NCBI GenBank assembly: GCA_937915065.1
Contig: CALDMR010000115.1
Coordinates: forward strand, 1-21,362
Direction: 5' to 3'
Source: an uncultured Clostridia bacterium
Lineage (GTDB): Bacteria; Bacillota; Clostridia; Oscillospirales; Oscillospiraceae
Length of the DNA stretch: 21,362 nt
The notes beneath the pieces were generated by a model, which did no database searches, was not told the origin of the DNA, and saw nothing but the letters and a program-made list of their open reading frames with translations. Below, piece by piece: positions 7,332 through 14,215 of the stretch. Position numbers and translations under genes: made by a program. Numbering within the stretch: the first letter of the stretch is position 1; the number at the start of each line of letters is the position of its first letter.

Positions 7332-7369
7332 AAAAAAACCGGAGCACATTCATGTGCTCCGGCTTTTTT
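7332..7369. terminator. Bidirectional intrinsic terminator (CHR pair and pyk)
   Basis: A 10-bp GC-rich stem (7339-7348 with 7353-7362) closes a TTCA loop, with seven A before and six T after. It lies between convergent genes and can stop transcription from both sides. Its stem core GGAGCAC also occurs in the terminator at 4409-4440. Confidence 0.88.
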
Positions 7370-7383
7370 ATCAAAAAGGAGAG

Positions 7384-8799
7384 TCAGATAACCTCAACTT
7401 TAAGCAGGTTTGTGGTGCCGCTGCGGCCGATGGGCACGCCGGCGGTGATCACGGACAAATCCCCGTCGTGCACATAACCGGCCTTTTTGCAGGCCTCCAC
7501 GGCGGCGGCAAAGAGTTCATCCGTGTTGGAAACGGAATGGGTCATGGTGGGGTAAACGCCCCAGGAAAGGCGCAGCTGGCGGCAGACCTTTTCCGACACC
7601 GTGGCGGCGCAGATGGGGCAGCTGGGCTTGAAGCGGGAGAGCATGCGGGCGGTCAGGCCGGCATGGGTCACCGTGATGATGGCGTCGGCTTTCAAATCAA
7701 AGGCAGCGGCACAGCTGGCGTGGCTGATAGCGTTGGTGATGGAATCGTCGATGGAGAAGCGTTCTTCGCGGAAGCGCTTGTGATAATCGATGTGGCGCTC
7801 GGCCTCCTCCACGGTGCGGGCCATGGTGGCCAGGGCTTCCACGGGATATTTGCCGGAGGCTGTTTCGCCGGAAAGCATCACGCAGGAAGCGTAGTCATAC
7901 ACGGCGTTGGCGATGTCGCTGACTTCCGCCCGGGTGGGGCGGGGGTTGCGGATCATGGAGTCCAGCATCTGGGTGGCCACGATCACCGGCTTTCCGGCCA
8001 GCACGCCCTTGCGGATCATCTCTTTTTGCAGGAAAGGGATTTCCTCCATGGGGATCTCCACGCCCAAGTCGCCCCGGGCCACCATAATGCCGTCGGCAGC
8101 GGCGATGATTTCGTCGAGGTGGTTGACGCCTTCGCGGTTTTCGATCTTGGCGATCAGGCGGATATCCGTGTTGCCAAAGGTTTTTAGCAGCTCGCGGATG
8201 GCCAGGATATCCTGGGCGCTGCGCACAAAGGAGACGGCGATATAGTCAAAATCCTCTTCCACGGCGAACTTGATGTCGCTGCGGTCCCGGGAGGTCAGGC
8301 CCGGCAGGGAGATGTTTACATCGGGCACATTGATGCTCTTGTTGTCGCTCAGGGGGCCGCCGGTGAGCACGGTGCAGGCCACGTCGCCGCCGGACAGGCT
8401 TTCCACCCGCAGCTCGATCAGGCCGTCGTCGATAAGGATGCGGTCGCCGGGGTACAGGTCGCCGGCCAGATCGGGGTAGGTGATGGACACCCGGCTTTCG
8501 CTGCCGGGAACGGCCTTGGGCGTTAAGGTGAAGCTGCTGCCTTCCCGGAGGGTGACAGGCCCGTTGGGAAAGGTGCCGATGCGGATTTCGGGGCCCTTGG
8601 TATCCAGGATCGTGGCGACGATCCGGTGCTCCCGGCGGCAGGCGTCGCGGAGCTGTTCCAGCATGGCGCGCTGGGACTCGTGGGTGCCATGGGAAAAATT
8701 AAAGCGGGCGGCATCCATGCCGCCGCACAGCAGGGCGGACAGCGTCGCTTCATTACAGCTGGCGGGGCCGAGGGTGCAAACGATTTTTGTTTTACGCAT
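7384..8799 (-). CDS. pyk: Pyruvate kinase
   Basis: A 471-residue glycolytic enzyme converting phosphoenolpyruvate and ADP to pyruvate and ATP in the cytoplasm. The N-terminus MRKTKIVCTLGPAS is canonical; R32 in the ARFNFSHGTH motif contacts substrate. The active-site signature IAKIENREGVNHLDE carries K218 and E220, and MVARGDLGVEIP carries metal-binding D244. The motif VATQMLDSMIRNPRPTRAE and the C-terminal allosteric domain are complete. There is no extra PEP-utiliser domain, so it is the short form. The start at 8799 gives the family N-terminus; an ATG three codons earlier (8808) is closer to AAAGGA, and the frame runs open to 8874. Its end faces the CHR pair over a shared terminator. Confidence 0.97.
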   Translation of the reverse strand: MRKTKIVCTLGPASCNEATLSALLCGGMDAARFNFSHGTHESQRAMLEQLRDACRREHRIVATILDTKGPEIRIGTFPNGPVTLREGSSFTLTPKAVPGSESRVSITYPDLAGDLYPGDRILIDDGLIELRVESLSGGDVACTVLTGGPLSDNKSINVPDVNISLPGLTSRDRSDIKFAVEEDFDYIAVSFVRSAQDILAIRELLKTFGNTDIRLIAKIENREGVNHLDEIIAAADGIMVARGDLGVEIPMEEIPFLQKEMIRKGVLAGKPVIVATQMLDSMIRNPRPTRAEVSDIANAVYDYASCVMLSGETASGKYPVEALATMARTVEEAERHIDYHKRFREERFSIDDSITNAISHASCAAAFDLKADAIITVTHAGLTARMLSRFKPSCPICAATVSEKVCRQLRLSWGVYPTMTHSVSNTDELFAAAVEACKKAGYVHDGDLSVITAGVPIGRSGTTNLLKVEVI

Positions 8800-8844
8800 A
8801 CAGCGCATCCATCCTTTCAAAGCAAACGAAAACGGTTTGTATTT

Positions 8845-8874
8845 AGTATAGCCCCCAAATGGGATCAAAAGCAA
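8845..8874 (-). promoter_or_regulatory. Candidate pyk promoter
   Basis: Minus-strand TTGCTT (8874-8869) and TATACT (8850-8845) with an 18-bp spacer. Just downstream, CAAAC and GTTTG (8823-8827 and 8835-8839) form a 5-bp inverted repeat in the leader that could be an operator; I cannot assign it. Confidence 0.5.
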
Positions 8875-8968
8875 GAGAGGACTTCATTACTTGCGAAAAG
8901 ATACAACTGTGATGCAGCGGGCGGGTAAACTTTGGGCAATTCCGGGCGAAAAAAGTCATTTTTTGGAC

Positions 8969-8997
8969 TTGACGGTCTGGAGGAAAGTCGATATCAT
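8969..8997 (+). promoter_or_regulatory. Promoter of the zinc-ribbon/Ig-like gene
   Basis: TTGACG (8969-8974) and TATCAT (8992-8997) with a 17-bp spacer, about 50 bases before the start codon. The same hexamers are used for the gene at 4013. An inverted repeat AAGTC (8953-8957) / GACTT (8966-8970) abuts the -35. The rest of the gap from 8800 to 9049 shows no gene. Confidence 0.65.
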
Positions 8998-9049
8998 GTA
9001 GATAAAATACCGGGTCGATGGCTGGCCATGGGAGAGAGGATGTTTCCGC

Positions 9050-10252
9050 ATGGGATTGAAAAAATGCCCTGTTTGCGGCGAAAAATTCGCCGATACTTAT
9101 AAACGCTGCCCCTTTTGCGAGGAGGAGCTCAACCCCCGCCGGGCAAAGCAGCCCAAGCGATATGAAGGGGGCGGCCGCCGCCTGGCGCGGCGGGACTACG
9201 AGGAGGAGACCGCACGTCCTGTGTATGACGAGGAAAGCTACCGCCCCCGCCGCGGTATGGAGGAGGAAGCGTATCGCCCCCGCCGCAGCGCAGACGAGGA
9301 GGAATACCGCCCCCGCCGCAGCGCTCCGGAGCGGGAATACCGGGAAGAGGAACGGGAGTACCGGGGCCGCCGCAGCCGCCGGGACGAGGCGTACGACGAC
9401 TATGACGATTACGACGAGCGCTATGATGACGATTATGGCAACGGCTATGACGATTATGATGACGATGACCGGGGCAGCCCCTGGTTCAAAGTGGTTCTGG
9501 TGATCCTGACCGCCATCATCATTGCCTGTTTGCTGTATCTGTTCCGCGGGCCCATCGGCAATCTGATCGGCGGGAATGACGATCCCGCGTCCTCCGCATC
9601 CTCCATGATGAGCGAGGGCGATCCGAAACCGGGCGATCCCGACTTTGTAGACCCCGATGAGGGCACGGAGCCGGATGTGCAGGAGCCGGACGGCAGCGAA
9701 CCGGATCAGCAGGATCCCCCGGATGAGGGACAGCCGGAGACGCAGGATCCTCCCGCTGTTACCGGCACGCTGACCCTGTCCCATGAGGATGTGTCCATCG
9801 CCGGGGATGAGAAATTTACTCTGTCTGCCCGCAGCGGCAGCGGCAATGTGACTTATAGCAGCAAGGATCCCTCGGTGGCCACGGTCAACGCCTCCGGCGT
9901 GGTTACGGGCGTGAAGAAGGGTACCACGGAAATCACCGTCAAACGCGGCAGCGACAGCGCTGTGTGCGTTGTGCGGGTGAAGAGCAACGGCACTGCCTCG
10001 ACCAATACCGGCGACGGCGGCGCTGCGGCGGCTTCCGTTACGCTGAACCGGGAGGATATGACCTTGTCCGCGGGCGAAACTTTTGTGCTGAAGGCACAGG
10101 GCAATACCACCAGCGTGACCTGGTCGACGGCCAACAGCGCGGTGGCCACGGTGGACGGCAGCGGAAAGGTGACCGCTGTTTCTGCCGGAACGACGACCAT
10201 TACCGCCTCCTGGGATGGGCACACGGCCAAGTGTATTGTTCGTGTGAAATAA
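9050..10252 (+). CDS. Zinc-ribbon, single-pass membrane protein with two Big_2 Ig-like domains
   Basis: A 400-residue protein of unknown function with five clear parts. Residues 1-24 are a zinc ribbon (C6, C9, C20, C23 as CPVC and CPFC). Residues about 35-140 are highly charged and disordered, with an 11-residue repeat containing YRPRRS and then a Tyr/Asp tract (YDDYDDYDERYDDDY). A single membrane helix spans about 145-165. An acidic, proline-rich linker follows (about 176-237). Two bacterial Ig-like Big_2 domains (about 239-311 and 328-400) end the protein, each with the SVATV...GVVTGV-type core and a closing VRVK. The ribbon should lie in the cytoplasm and the Ig domains outside. GAGAGGA sits 9 bases before the ATG. 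It is transcribed alone, between its own promoter and terminator. Confidence 0.88.
   Translation: MGLKKCPVCGEKFADTYKRCPFCEEELNPRRAKQPKRYEGGGRRLARRDYEEETARPVYDEESYRPRRGMEEEAYRPRRSADEEEYRPRRSAPEREYREEEREYRGRRSRRDEAYDDYDDYDERYDDDYGNGYDDYDDDDRGSPWFKVVLVILTAIIIACLLYLFRGPIGNLIGGNDDPASSASSMMSEGDPKPGDPDFVDPDEGTEPDVQEPDGSEPDQQDPPDEGQPETQDPPAVTGTLTLSHEDVSIAGDEKFTLSARSGSGNVTYSSKDPSVATVNASGVVTGVKKGTTEITVKRGSDSAVCVVRVKSNGTASTNTGDGGAAAASVTLNREDMTLSAGETFVLKAQGNTTSVTWSTANSAVATVDGSGKVTAVSAGTTTITASWDGHTAKCIVRVK
9239..9319 (+). repeat. 33-bp coding repeat (YRPRR units)
   Basis: The sequence TACCGCCCCCGCCGC or a one-base variant recurs at 9239, 9272 and 9305, a strict 33-bp (11-codon) period inside the zinc-ribbon/Ig-like gene. 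Weaker copies (EYREEER, EYRGRRS) follow to about 9380. The repeat encodes alternating acidic and arginine-rich blocks. Confidence 0.85.
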
Positions 10253-10261
10253 TGAAATTTT

Positions 10262-10300
10262 AAGAAATCCCGCTCGATTGGGCGGGATTTCTTGTTGTTT
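10262..10300 (+). terminator. Intrinsic terminator of the zinc-ribbon/Ig-like gene
   Basis: A 12-bp perfect stem (10262-10273 with 10282-10293) with an eight-base loop and a T-rich tail lies 9 bp past the stop codon. The tail overlaps the -35 box of the next operon. Confidence 0.85.
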
Positions 10301-10323
10301 ACCGCAGGGAAATATGCTATGAT
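10295..10323 (+). promoter_or_regulatory. Promoter of the ylmH operon
   Basis: TTGTTT (10295-10300) and TATGAT (10318-10323) with a 17-bp spacer, 42 bases before the TTG start codon. Confidence 0.6.
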
Positions 10324-10365
10324 TTTGTATACAGAAAAACGGTGCAGCCGGTGGGAGGAACTTTT

Positions 10366-11166
10366 TTGAAAAAAAACGAGCTGTTGCGAAAAATCACGGC
10401 GGACGAGGCAGAGCGCCTGACGCTGGCCCACCTGCTGGATCGGTGGGAGCGCTGCCGCAGGCGGAATATCCCTGCCGACACACAGTTCCTTACGCCCCAG
10501 GAACAGAGCCTGGCCCGGGAATTGCTGCTGCGCCTGGGCGCGGGGGAGGAAGTTTCCTTTTCCGGCGGCTACGGGGAGGCGGAGCGCCGGATCGCCCTGT
10601 TTCTGCCGGACTATCTGGATGCGGCCCTGTATGCGCAGGAAGAGGACTATCCGCTTTGTGCGGTGCGCTGCACCTACCGGCCGGAGGATCGGCCCACGCA
10701 CCGGGATTTTCTCGGCAGCCTGATGGGATTGGGCATCCGCCGGGACATGGTGGGCGACATCCTGGTGACGGAGGGGGGCTGCGATATCCTGCTGAAGCGG
10801 GAGATCCTGCCCTTTGTGCTGCAAAATTATACCGGCGCAGGCCGTGTCCGGCTGAAGGTGGCTCCGGTGTCCCTGGAAAATCTGCACCTGCCGGAGCAGA
10901 AGCGGCAGGAGATCCGGGATACGGTGGCAGCGCTGCGGCTGGACAGCGTGCTTTCCTCGGCCTTCCGCATCAGCCGCACCAAGGCGGCGGATCTGATCCG
11001 CGCCGGCCGGGTGGAGGTCAACTGGCGGGGGTGCGAAAAGCCGGACCGCCTGTGCGCCCAGGGAGATGTGTTTACGGCCCGGGGATTTGGAAAATGTACG
11101 CTGGCGGAAGTGAGCGGCCTGAGCAAAAAGGGCCGGATCACCATTCGCCTGGAGCGGTATCAATAA
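10366..11166 (+). CDS. ylmH: YlmH-family S4-domain RNA-binding protein
   Basis: A 266-residue protein of the YlmH family. The N-terminal half matches the YlmH-specific region (LTPQEQ near residue 45 and LGSLMGLGIRRDMVGDI near 120-135). The C-terminal S4 RNA-binding domain is clear (SAFRISRTKAADLIRAGRVEVNW and the following turn). In Firmicutes YlmH binds ribosomes/tRNA-containing complexes in quality control and is often near cell-division genes; that neighbourhood is absent here. I choose TTG at 10366 because GGGAGG (10353-10358) lies 7 bases upstream; an in-frame GTG at 10342 has no ribosome site. It leads an operon with the ynzC-like gene 11 bp downstream. Confidence 0.92.
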   Translation: MKKNELLRKITADEAERLTLAHLLDRWERCRRRNIPADTQFLTPQEQSLARELLLRLGAGEEVSFSGGYGEAERRIALFLPDYLDAALYAQEEDYPLCAVRCTYRPEDRPTHRDFLGSLMGLGIRRDMVGDILVTEGGCDILLKREILPFVLQNYTGAGRVRLKVAPVSLENLHLPEQKRQEIRDTVAALRLDSVLSSAFRISRTKAADLIRAGRVEVNWRGCEKPDRLCAQGDVFTARGFGKCTLAEVSGLSKKGRITIRLERYQ

Positions 11167-11177
11167 AGGAGAACGCC

Positions 11178-11402
11178 ATGATCGATGAAGAAAAGATCCA
11201 GCGCATCAATGCGCTGGCGCGAAAAGCGAAGTCGCCCGAAGGGCTGACGGAAGCGGAAGTGCAGGAGCGCGCCCAGCTGCGGCAGGAATATGTGGCGGCG
11301 GTGCGCATGAATTTGCAGGCCCAGCTGGAGAATACCTATATTATGGATGAGCAGGGCAACAAACGGAAGCTGCACAAGAAAAAGGGAGGGCCTAAGCAGT
11401 GA
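11178..11402 (+). CDS. DUF896 / YnzC-like small protein
   Basis: A 74-residue protein starting MIDEEKIQRINALARKAKSPEGLTEAE, the hallmark of the DUF896 (YnzC) family, with two predicted helices and a lysine-rich tail (NKRKLHKKKGGPKQ). The function is not established. AAAGGAG precedes the ATG, and the next gene starts within its stop codon (GTGA overlap). The frame is open upstream inside ylmH, but only this ATG has a ribosome site and a family-like N-terminus. Confidence 0.9.
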   Translation: MIDEEKIQRINALARKAKSPEGLTEAEVQERAQLRQEYVAAVRMNLQAQLENTYIMDEQGNKRKLHKKKGGPKQ

Positions 11403-12649
11403 GCAGTTATGATTATGGGCACAATACGCCGGACGACACCCCCAGCGGAAAAAAGCAGACGGAAAGCGATGTGCTGTCCTGGGTTCTGATCATTGTCTGC
11501 TTTGCTGTTTTTTGGCCGCTAGGCCTGTTCCTGCTGATCCGCAAGCTGACCGACAGCAAGAGCAAAACGCCTGCGCGCCGCCAGAGCGGCCAGGGTGCGG
11601 TTCCGCCGGGCTGGAGCGCGCCGGGAGAGGCGAAGACTGTTCCGAACAAGCAGCAGAATTTTTCCCAGCGCATGGCAAAAACGCCCTCTATGAAGCGGGG
11701 CAGCCGCATGGCGCTGAAGGTCGTGGGCGCGGTGCTGCTGGTGTTTGCCTCCTTTTCGGCCTTTGGCACGGTAACGGATATGATCTTTTATCCGCCGATC
11801 TACCAGTGGGATGTGATGGCGCTGCTCCGGGAGATCGCTGTGATCGGTGCGGGCGGTTTGATGCTGGGCAAGGGCATTTCCATGGATCGGGCCGTCAAGC
11901 GGTACAGTAATTATCTGGCGATCATGGGCAATGCGGCCTCCGTTTCCTTCCGCCAGCTGGCGGAGACCACCGGCCGGAGCGAAAAGAAAGTCATCGATGA
12001 CTTGGATCATATGCTGGAAAAGGGGTATTTCGGCCCCACGGCTTATCTGGATCTGAGTTTGGGGTATTTCTTCCGCAGCCGGACGGCGGCGGAAAATACG
12101 GCGGCGCAAAAACGCGCCGAAGCCGCCACGCCCAAGGAAGCGGAGGAAGGCTATACCGGCGTGCTGCGGGATATCCGCCGGGCTAACGACCGGATTGCCG
12201 ACGAAGGCCTGTCCTCTAAAATTGACCGGCTGGAGGAGATCACCGCTCAGATCTTCCGGGTGATCGAAAAGGACAGCAAAAAGGAAAAACAGGTGCGCAC
12301 GTTCCTGGAATATTATCTGCCTACGACCCAAAAGCTGCTGGATTCCTATGCGGAGTTTGAAGCTGCCGGCGTGAACGGGGAAAACCTGCGCATGGCCAAG
12401 GAGAAAATCGAGGAGACCATGGACAATATCATCTGCGGCTTTGAGCGCCAGCTGGACGCCCTGTATGCCGCCGAAGCCATGGATATCCAAAGCGATATCG
12501 ACGTGATGAACAACATGATGAAGCGCGACAGCGCCATGGGTGCGTCGGACTTCAAGGTGAGCGCCGTCGGTGCGTCCAAAGGCCCCAAACTGACACTGAA
12601 TCCGGACGGGGAAGATGCGGCCGCAGCAACGGCCCGGGAAGAATCATAA
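11399..12649 (+). CDS. XpaC-like membrane protein with a winged-helix-like segment
   Basis: A 416-residue protein. Its C-terminal half (about 255-375) resembles the XpaC / 5-bromo-4-chloroindolyl phosphate hydrolysis family, with FLEYYLPTTQKLLDSYAEF followed by a helical stretch ending QSDIDVMNNMM. The N-terminal part has hydrophobic helices at about 25-48, 104-125 and 138-158, separated by a basic proline-rich loop. Between them and the XpaC region, residues about 163-225 look like a small winged helix (FRQLAETTGRSEKKVIDDLDHMLEKGYF). XpaC genes often sit with a TelA-like gene, but none is here. The start is GTG at 11399 with GGGAGGG 8 bases upstream, overlapping the preceding stop. The biochemical role is unknown; toxic-anion or envelope stress roles are only guesses from family context. 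Confidence 0.85.
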   Translation: MSSYDYGHNTPDDTPSGKKQTESDVLSWVLIIVCFAVFWPLGLFLLIRKLTDSKSKTPARRQSGQGAVPPGWSAPGEAKTVPNKQQNFSQRMAKTPSMKRGSRMALKVVGAVLLVFASFSAFGTVTDMIFYPPIYQWDVMALLREIAVIGAGGLMLGKGISMDRAVKRYSNYLAIMGNAASVSFRQLAETTGRSEKKVIDDLDHMLEKGYFGPTAYLDLSLGYFFRSRTAAENTAAQKRAEAATPKEAEEGYTGVLRDIRRANDRIADEGLSSKIDRLEEITAQIFRVIEKDSKKEKQVRTFLEYYLPTTQKLLDSYAEFEAAGVNGENLRMAKEKIEETMDNIICGFERQLDALYAAEAMDIQSDIDVMNNMMKRDSAMGASDFKVSAVGASKGPKLTLNPDGEDAAAATAREES

Positions 12650-12651
12650 GA

Positions 12652-12693
12652 ACAGCGGAGATGCCCACGGGCGTCTCCGTTGTTTTATTTTTT
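12652..12693 (+). terminator. Intrinsic terminator of the ylmH operon
   Basis: A long stem of about 14-15 bp with two G-T pairs (12652-12665 with 12670-12683) and a T-rich tail begins just after the XpaC-like stop codon. Confidence 0.85.
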
Positions 12694-12711
12694 GAAAAAA
12701 GCCTCAAAAAC

Positions 12712-12740
12712 TGTGACAAAAGGGCGGGCTGTCATGTATT
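12712..12740 (+). promoter_or_regulatory. Possible self-recognised ECF promoter or operator
   Basis: TGTGAC (12712-12717), 16 bp, ATGTAT (12734-12739) resembles an ECF-type promoter (family form about TGTAAC, 16 bp, CGTC). The same segment holds an inverted repeat TGACA (12714-12718) / TGTCA (12730-12734). No good sigma-A promoter is closer to the gene. Autoregulation is inference. Confidence 0.35.
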
Positions 12741-12783
12741 TTATATAAAAGCGGTTTTCAACGCCGGGGCAAGGGGGGATTTG

Positions 12784-13266
12784 GTGGACCGGGATGTGTT
12801 TTGCCGGAGGGCGCAGCAATATCAGGACATGGTGTTCCGCATTGCGCTGAATTATTACGGCAGTATTCAGGATGCGGAAGACACTGTGCAGGATGTGCTG
12901 ATGAAGCTTTACCTGGCGGAGGATGCCTTTGAAAGCGAGGAACATGTGCGGGCCTGGCTGATCCGGGTGACCATAAACCTGTGCAAAAACACCCTGCGCA
13001 GCCCCTGGAGGAAGCGGCGGGTGCCATTGGAAGAATTGTGCCAGGCGGTGTCGTTTGATGATCGGGAGGAGAGCGCGCTGTTTTCCGTTGTTATGGCGCT
13101 GCCGGAGAAATATCGCACGGTGCTGTATCTGTTTTATTATGAGGACTGCTCTGTGCGCCGGATCGCAGAGCTGCTGGAACTGCGGGAGTCGGCGGTGACG
13201 ACCCGGCTGTTTCGGGCCAGGAATCTTTTGAAACAGAAATTGCAGGAGGCGGAAGCATATGAGTGA
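12784..13266 (+). CDS. ECF-type RNA polymerase sigma factor
   Basis: A 160-residue sigma-70-family factor. Region 2 spans about 8-75 (YQDMVFRIALNYYGSIQDAEDTVQDVLMKLY, then AWLIRVTINLCKN) and region 4 about 97-152 (LPEKYRTVLYLFYYEDCSVRRIAELLELRESAVTTRLFRARNLL). This is the minimal two-domain ECF layout. I start it at GTG 12784, five bases after the AGGGGGG run, because the family N-terminus begins there; the open frame extends to 12661 through the previous terminator. It overlaps the next gene by 8 bp, and that gene encodes a membrane protein with the look of its anti-sigma factor. The stress it answers to cannot be read from the sequence. Confidence 0.93.
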   Translation: MDRDVFCRRAQQYQDMVFRIALNYYGSIQDAEDTVQDVLMKLYLAEDAFESEEHVRAWLIRVTINLCKNTLRSPWRKRRVPLEELCQAVSFDDREESALFSVVMALPEKYRTVLYLFYYEDCSVRRIAELLELRESAVTTRLFRARNLLKQKLQEAEAYE

Positions 13267-14215
13267 AAAAGAACTGTATCGCAAAACCTTTTCAAAAGTG
13301 CATTCCTCTGTGGTGATAGACGAGGCGTTTTTTCAGAAAAAGCCGGGCAGGCGGCGGCGTGGAAGGATCATGCTGCTGGCGGCGGTGCTGCTGGTTGGCC
13401 TGTCCACGGTGGCTGTGGCTGAAAACTGGCTGAATTTGCAGCAGATTATGCTGCCGGAGCGGCAGATGGCCGGCCAGGCCGCTCCGGGAAAGGGAGAAGA
13501 GCCTGCCGAAGCTGTGGATCTGATCAGCATGGCAGGTTATCTGAATACGCCGGAGGGCAAGGCTGTGGCGGAATGGCAGGCGTTTTTGAGCAGCTATGAT
13601 GCCGACGGAGCGATCATTGCCGCTGTCGGCAATCGCCCCACGGGCTTTGAAGAGCGGTATGGCCAGTATCTGGTTTATACCCAGGAGATGGCGGATCGGC
13701 TGGAAGAGATTGCTGCGCGGCATCATCTGAAGCTGCATACAGAGCAGATCGATTGTCCTGACCGGCAGACCTTTTGTGAGCACATTGGCGGCGACTGTAT
13801 GAATTGGCGGCACGAAGATTTTAGAGCCTATCTGTATGAAGACGGCACCTTTGGCCTGGACAACTGCGCGTATTTGGCGGGATATGGAAAGGTAGACTAT
13901 CAGCTTACGCGGGTTGTTAAGGGCAGCTTTACCGACCTTGCCCTGAATATCGGCGATGCGGCGGAATATCATCAGTGGCAGTATCAAACTGCCTGCGGCG
14001 TTGGGGTAACGCTGGCGCTGAGCGGACAGAAGGGCCTGATCCTGGCAGATCTGGAAAACGCCTTTGTCACCGTAAATGTGCTGGCGGGGAAAGAAACGCC
14101 GGCGGGATCGGTGTTTTCCTCCGGCCCTTTTTTTGAGGCGGATCTGGAAGCATTGGCGGATAGTTTTGATTTCACGGTGCTGGAGCAAAACAGGAAAGGA
14201 GACGAAGCGGGATGA
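13259..14215 (+). CDS. Probable membrane anti-sigma factor with extracytoplasmic sensor region
   Basis: A 318-residue single-pass protein. The cytoplasmic N-terminus (1-36) contains ELYRKTFSKVHSS, which resembles the short box at the start of clostridial ECF anti-sigma proteins (from memory), then a basic RRRRGR stop-transfer flank. One helix spans about 37-55, and the remaining 260 residues should face outside. The outer part has four cysteines (in DCPDRQTFCEH, GDCMNW and DNCAYL) that could pair. There is no HxxxCxxC zinc anti-sigma motif, so it is not a standard ZAS protein. It overlaps the sigma gene by 8 bp and the lipoprotein gene by 4 bp, implying one translationally coupled unit. The assignment rests mostly on position and topology. 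Confidence 0.75.
   Translation: MSEKELYRKTFSKVHSSVVIDEAFFQKKPGRRRRGRIMLLAAVLLVGLSTVAVAENWLNLQQIMLPERQMAGQAAPGKGEEPAEAVDLISMAGYLNTPEGKAVAEWQAFLSSYDADGAIIAAVGNRPTGFEERYGQYLVYTQEMADRLEEIAARHHLKLHTEQIDCPDRQTFCEHIGGDCMNWRHEDFRAYLYEDGTFGLDNCAYLAGYGKVDYQLTRVVKGSFTDLALNIGDAAEYHQWQYQTACGVGVTLALSGQKGLILADLENAFVTVNVLAGKETPAGSVFSSGPFFEADLEALADSFDFTVLEQNRKGDEAG

Noticed and set aside
8843..10222. Long minus-strand frame opposite the zinc-ribbon/Ig-like gene
   Set aside because: Low-complexity Ala/Ile/Val product reflecting the Asp/Tyr repeats of the plus strand; no promoter or ribosome site, while the plus-strand gene has full signals and domains.
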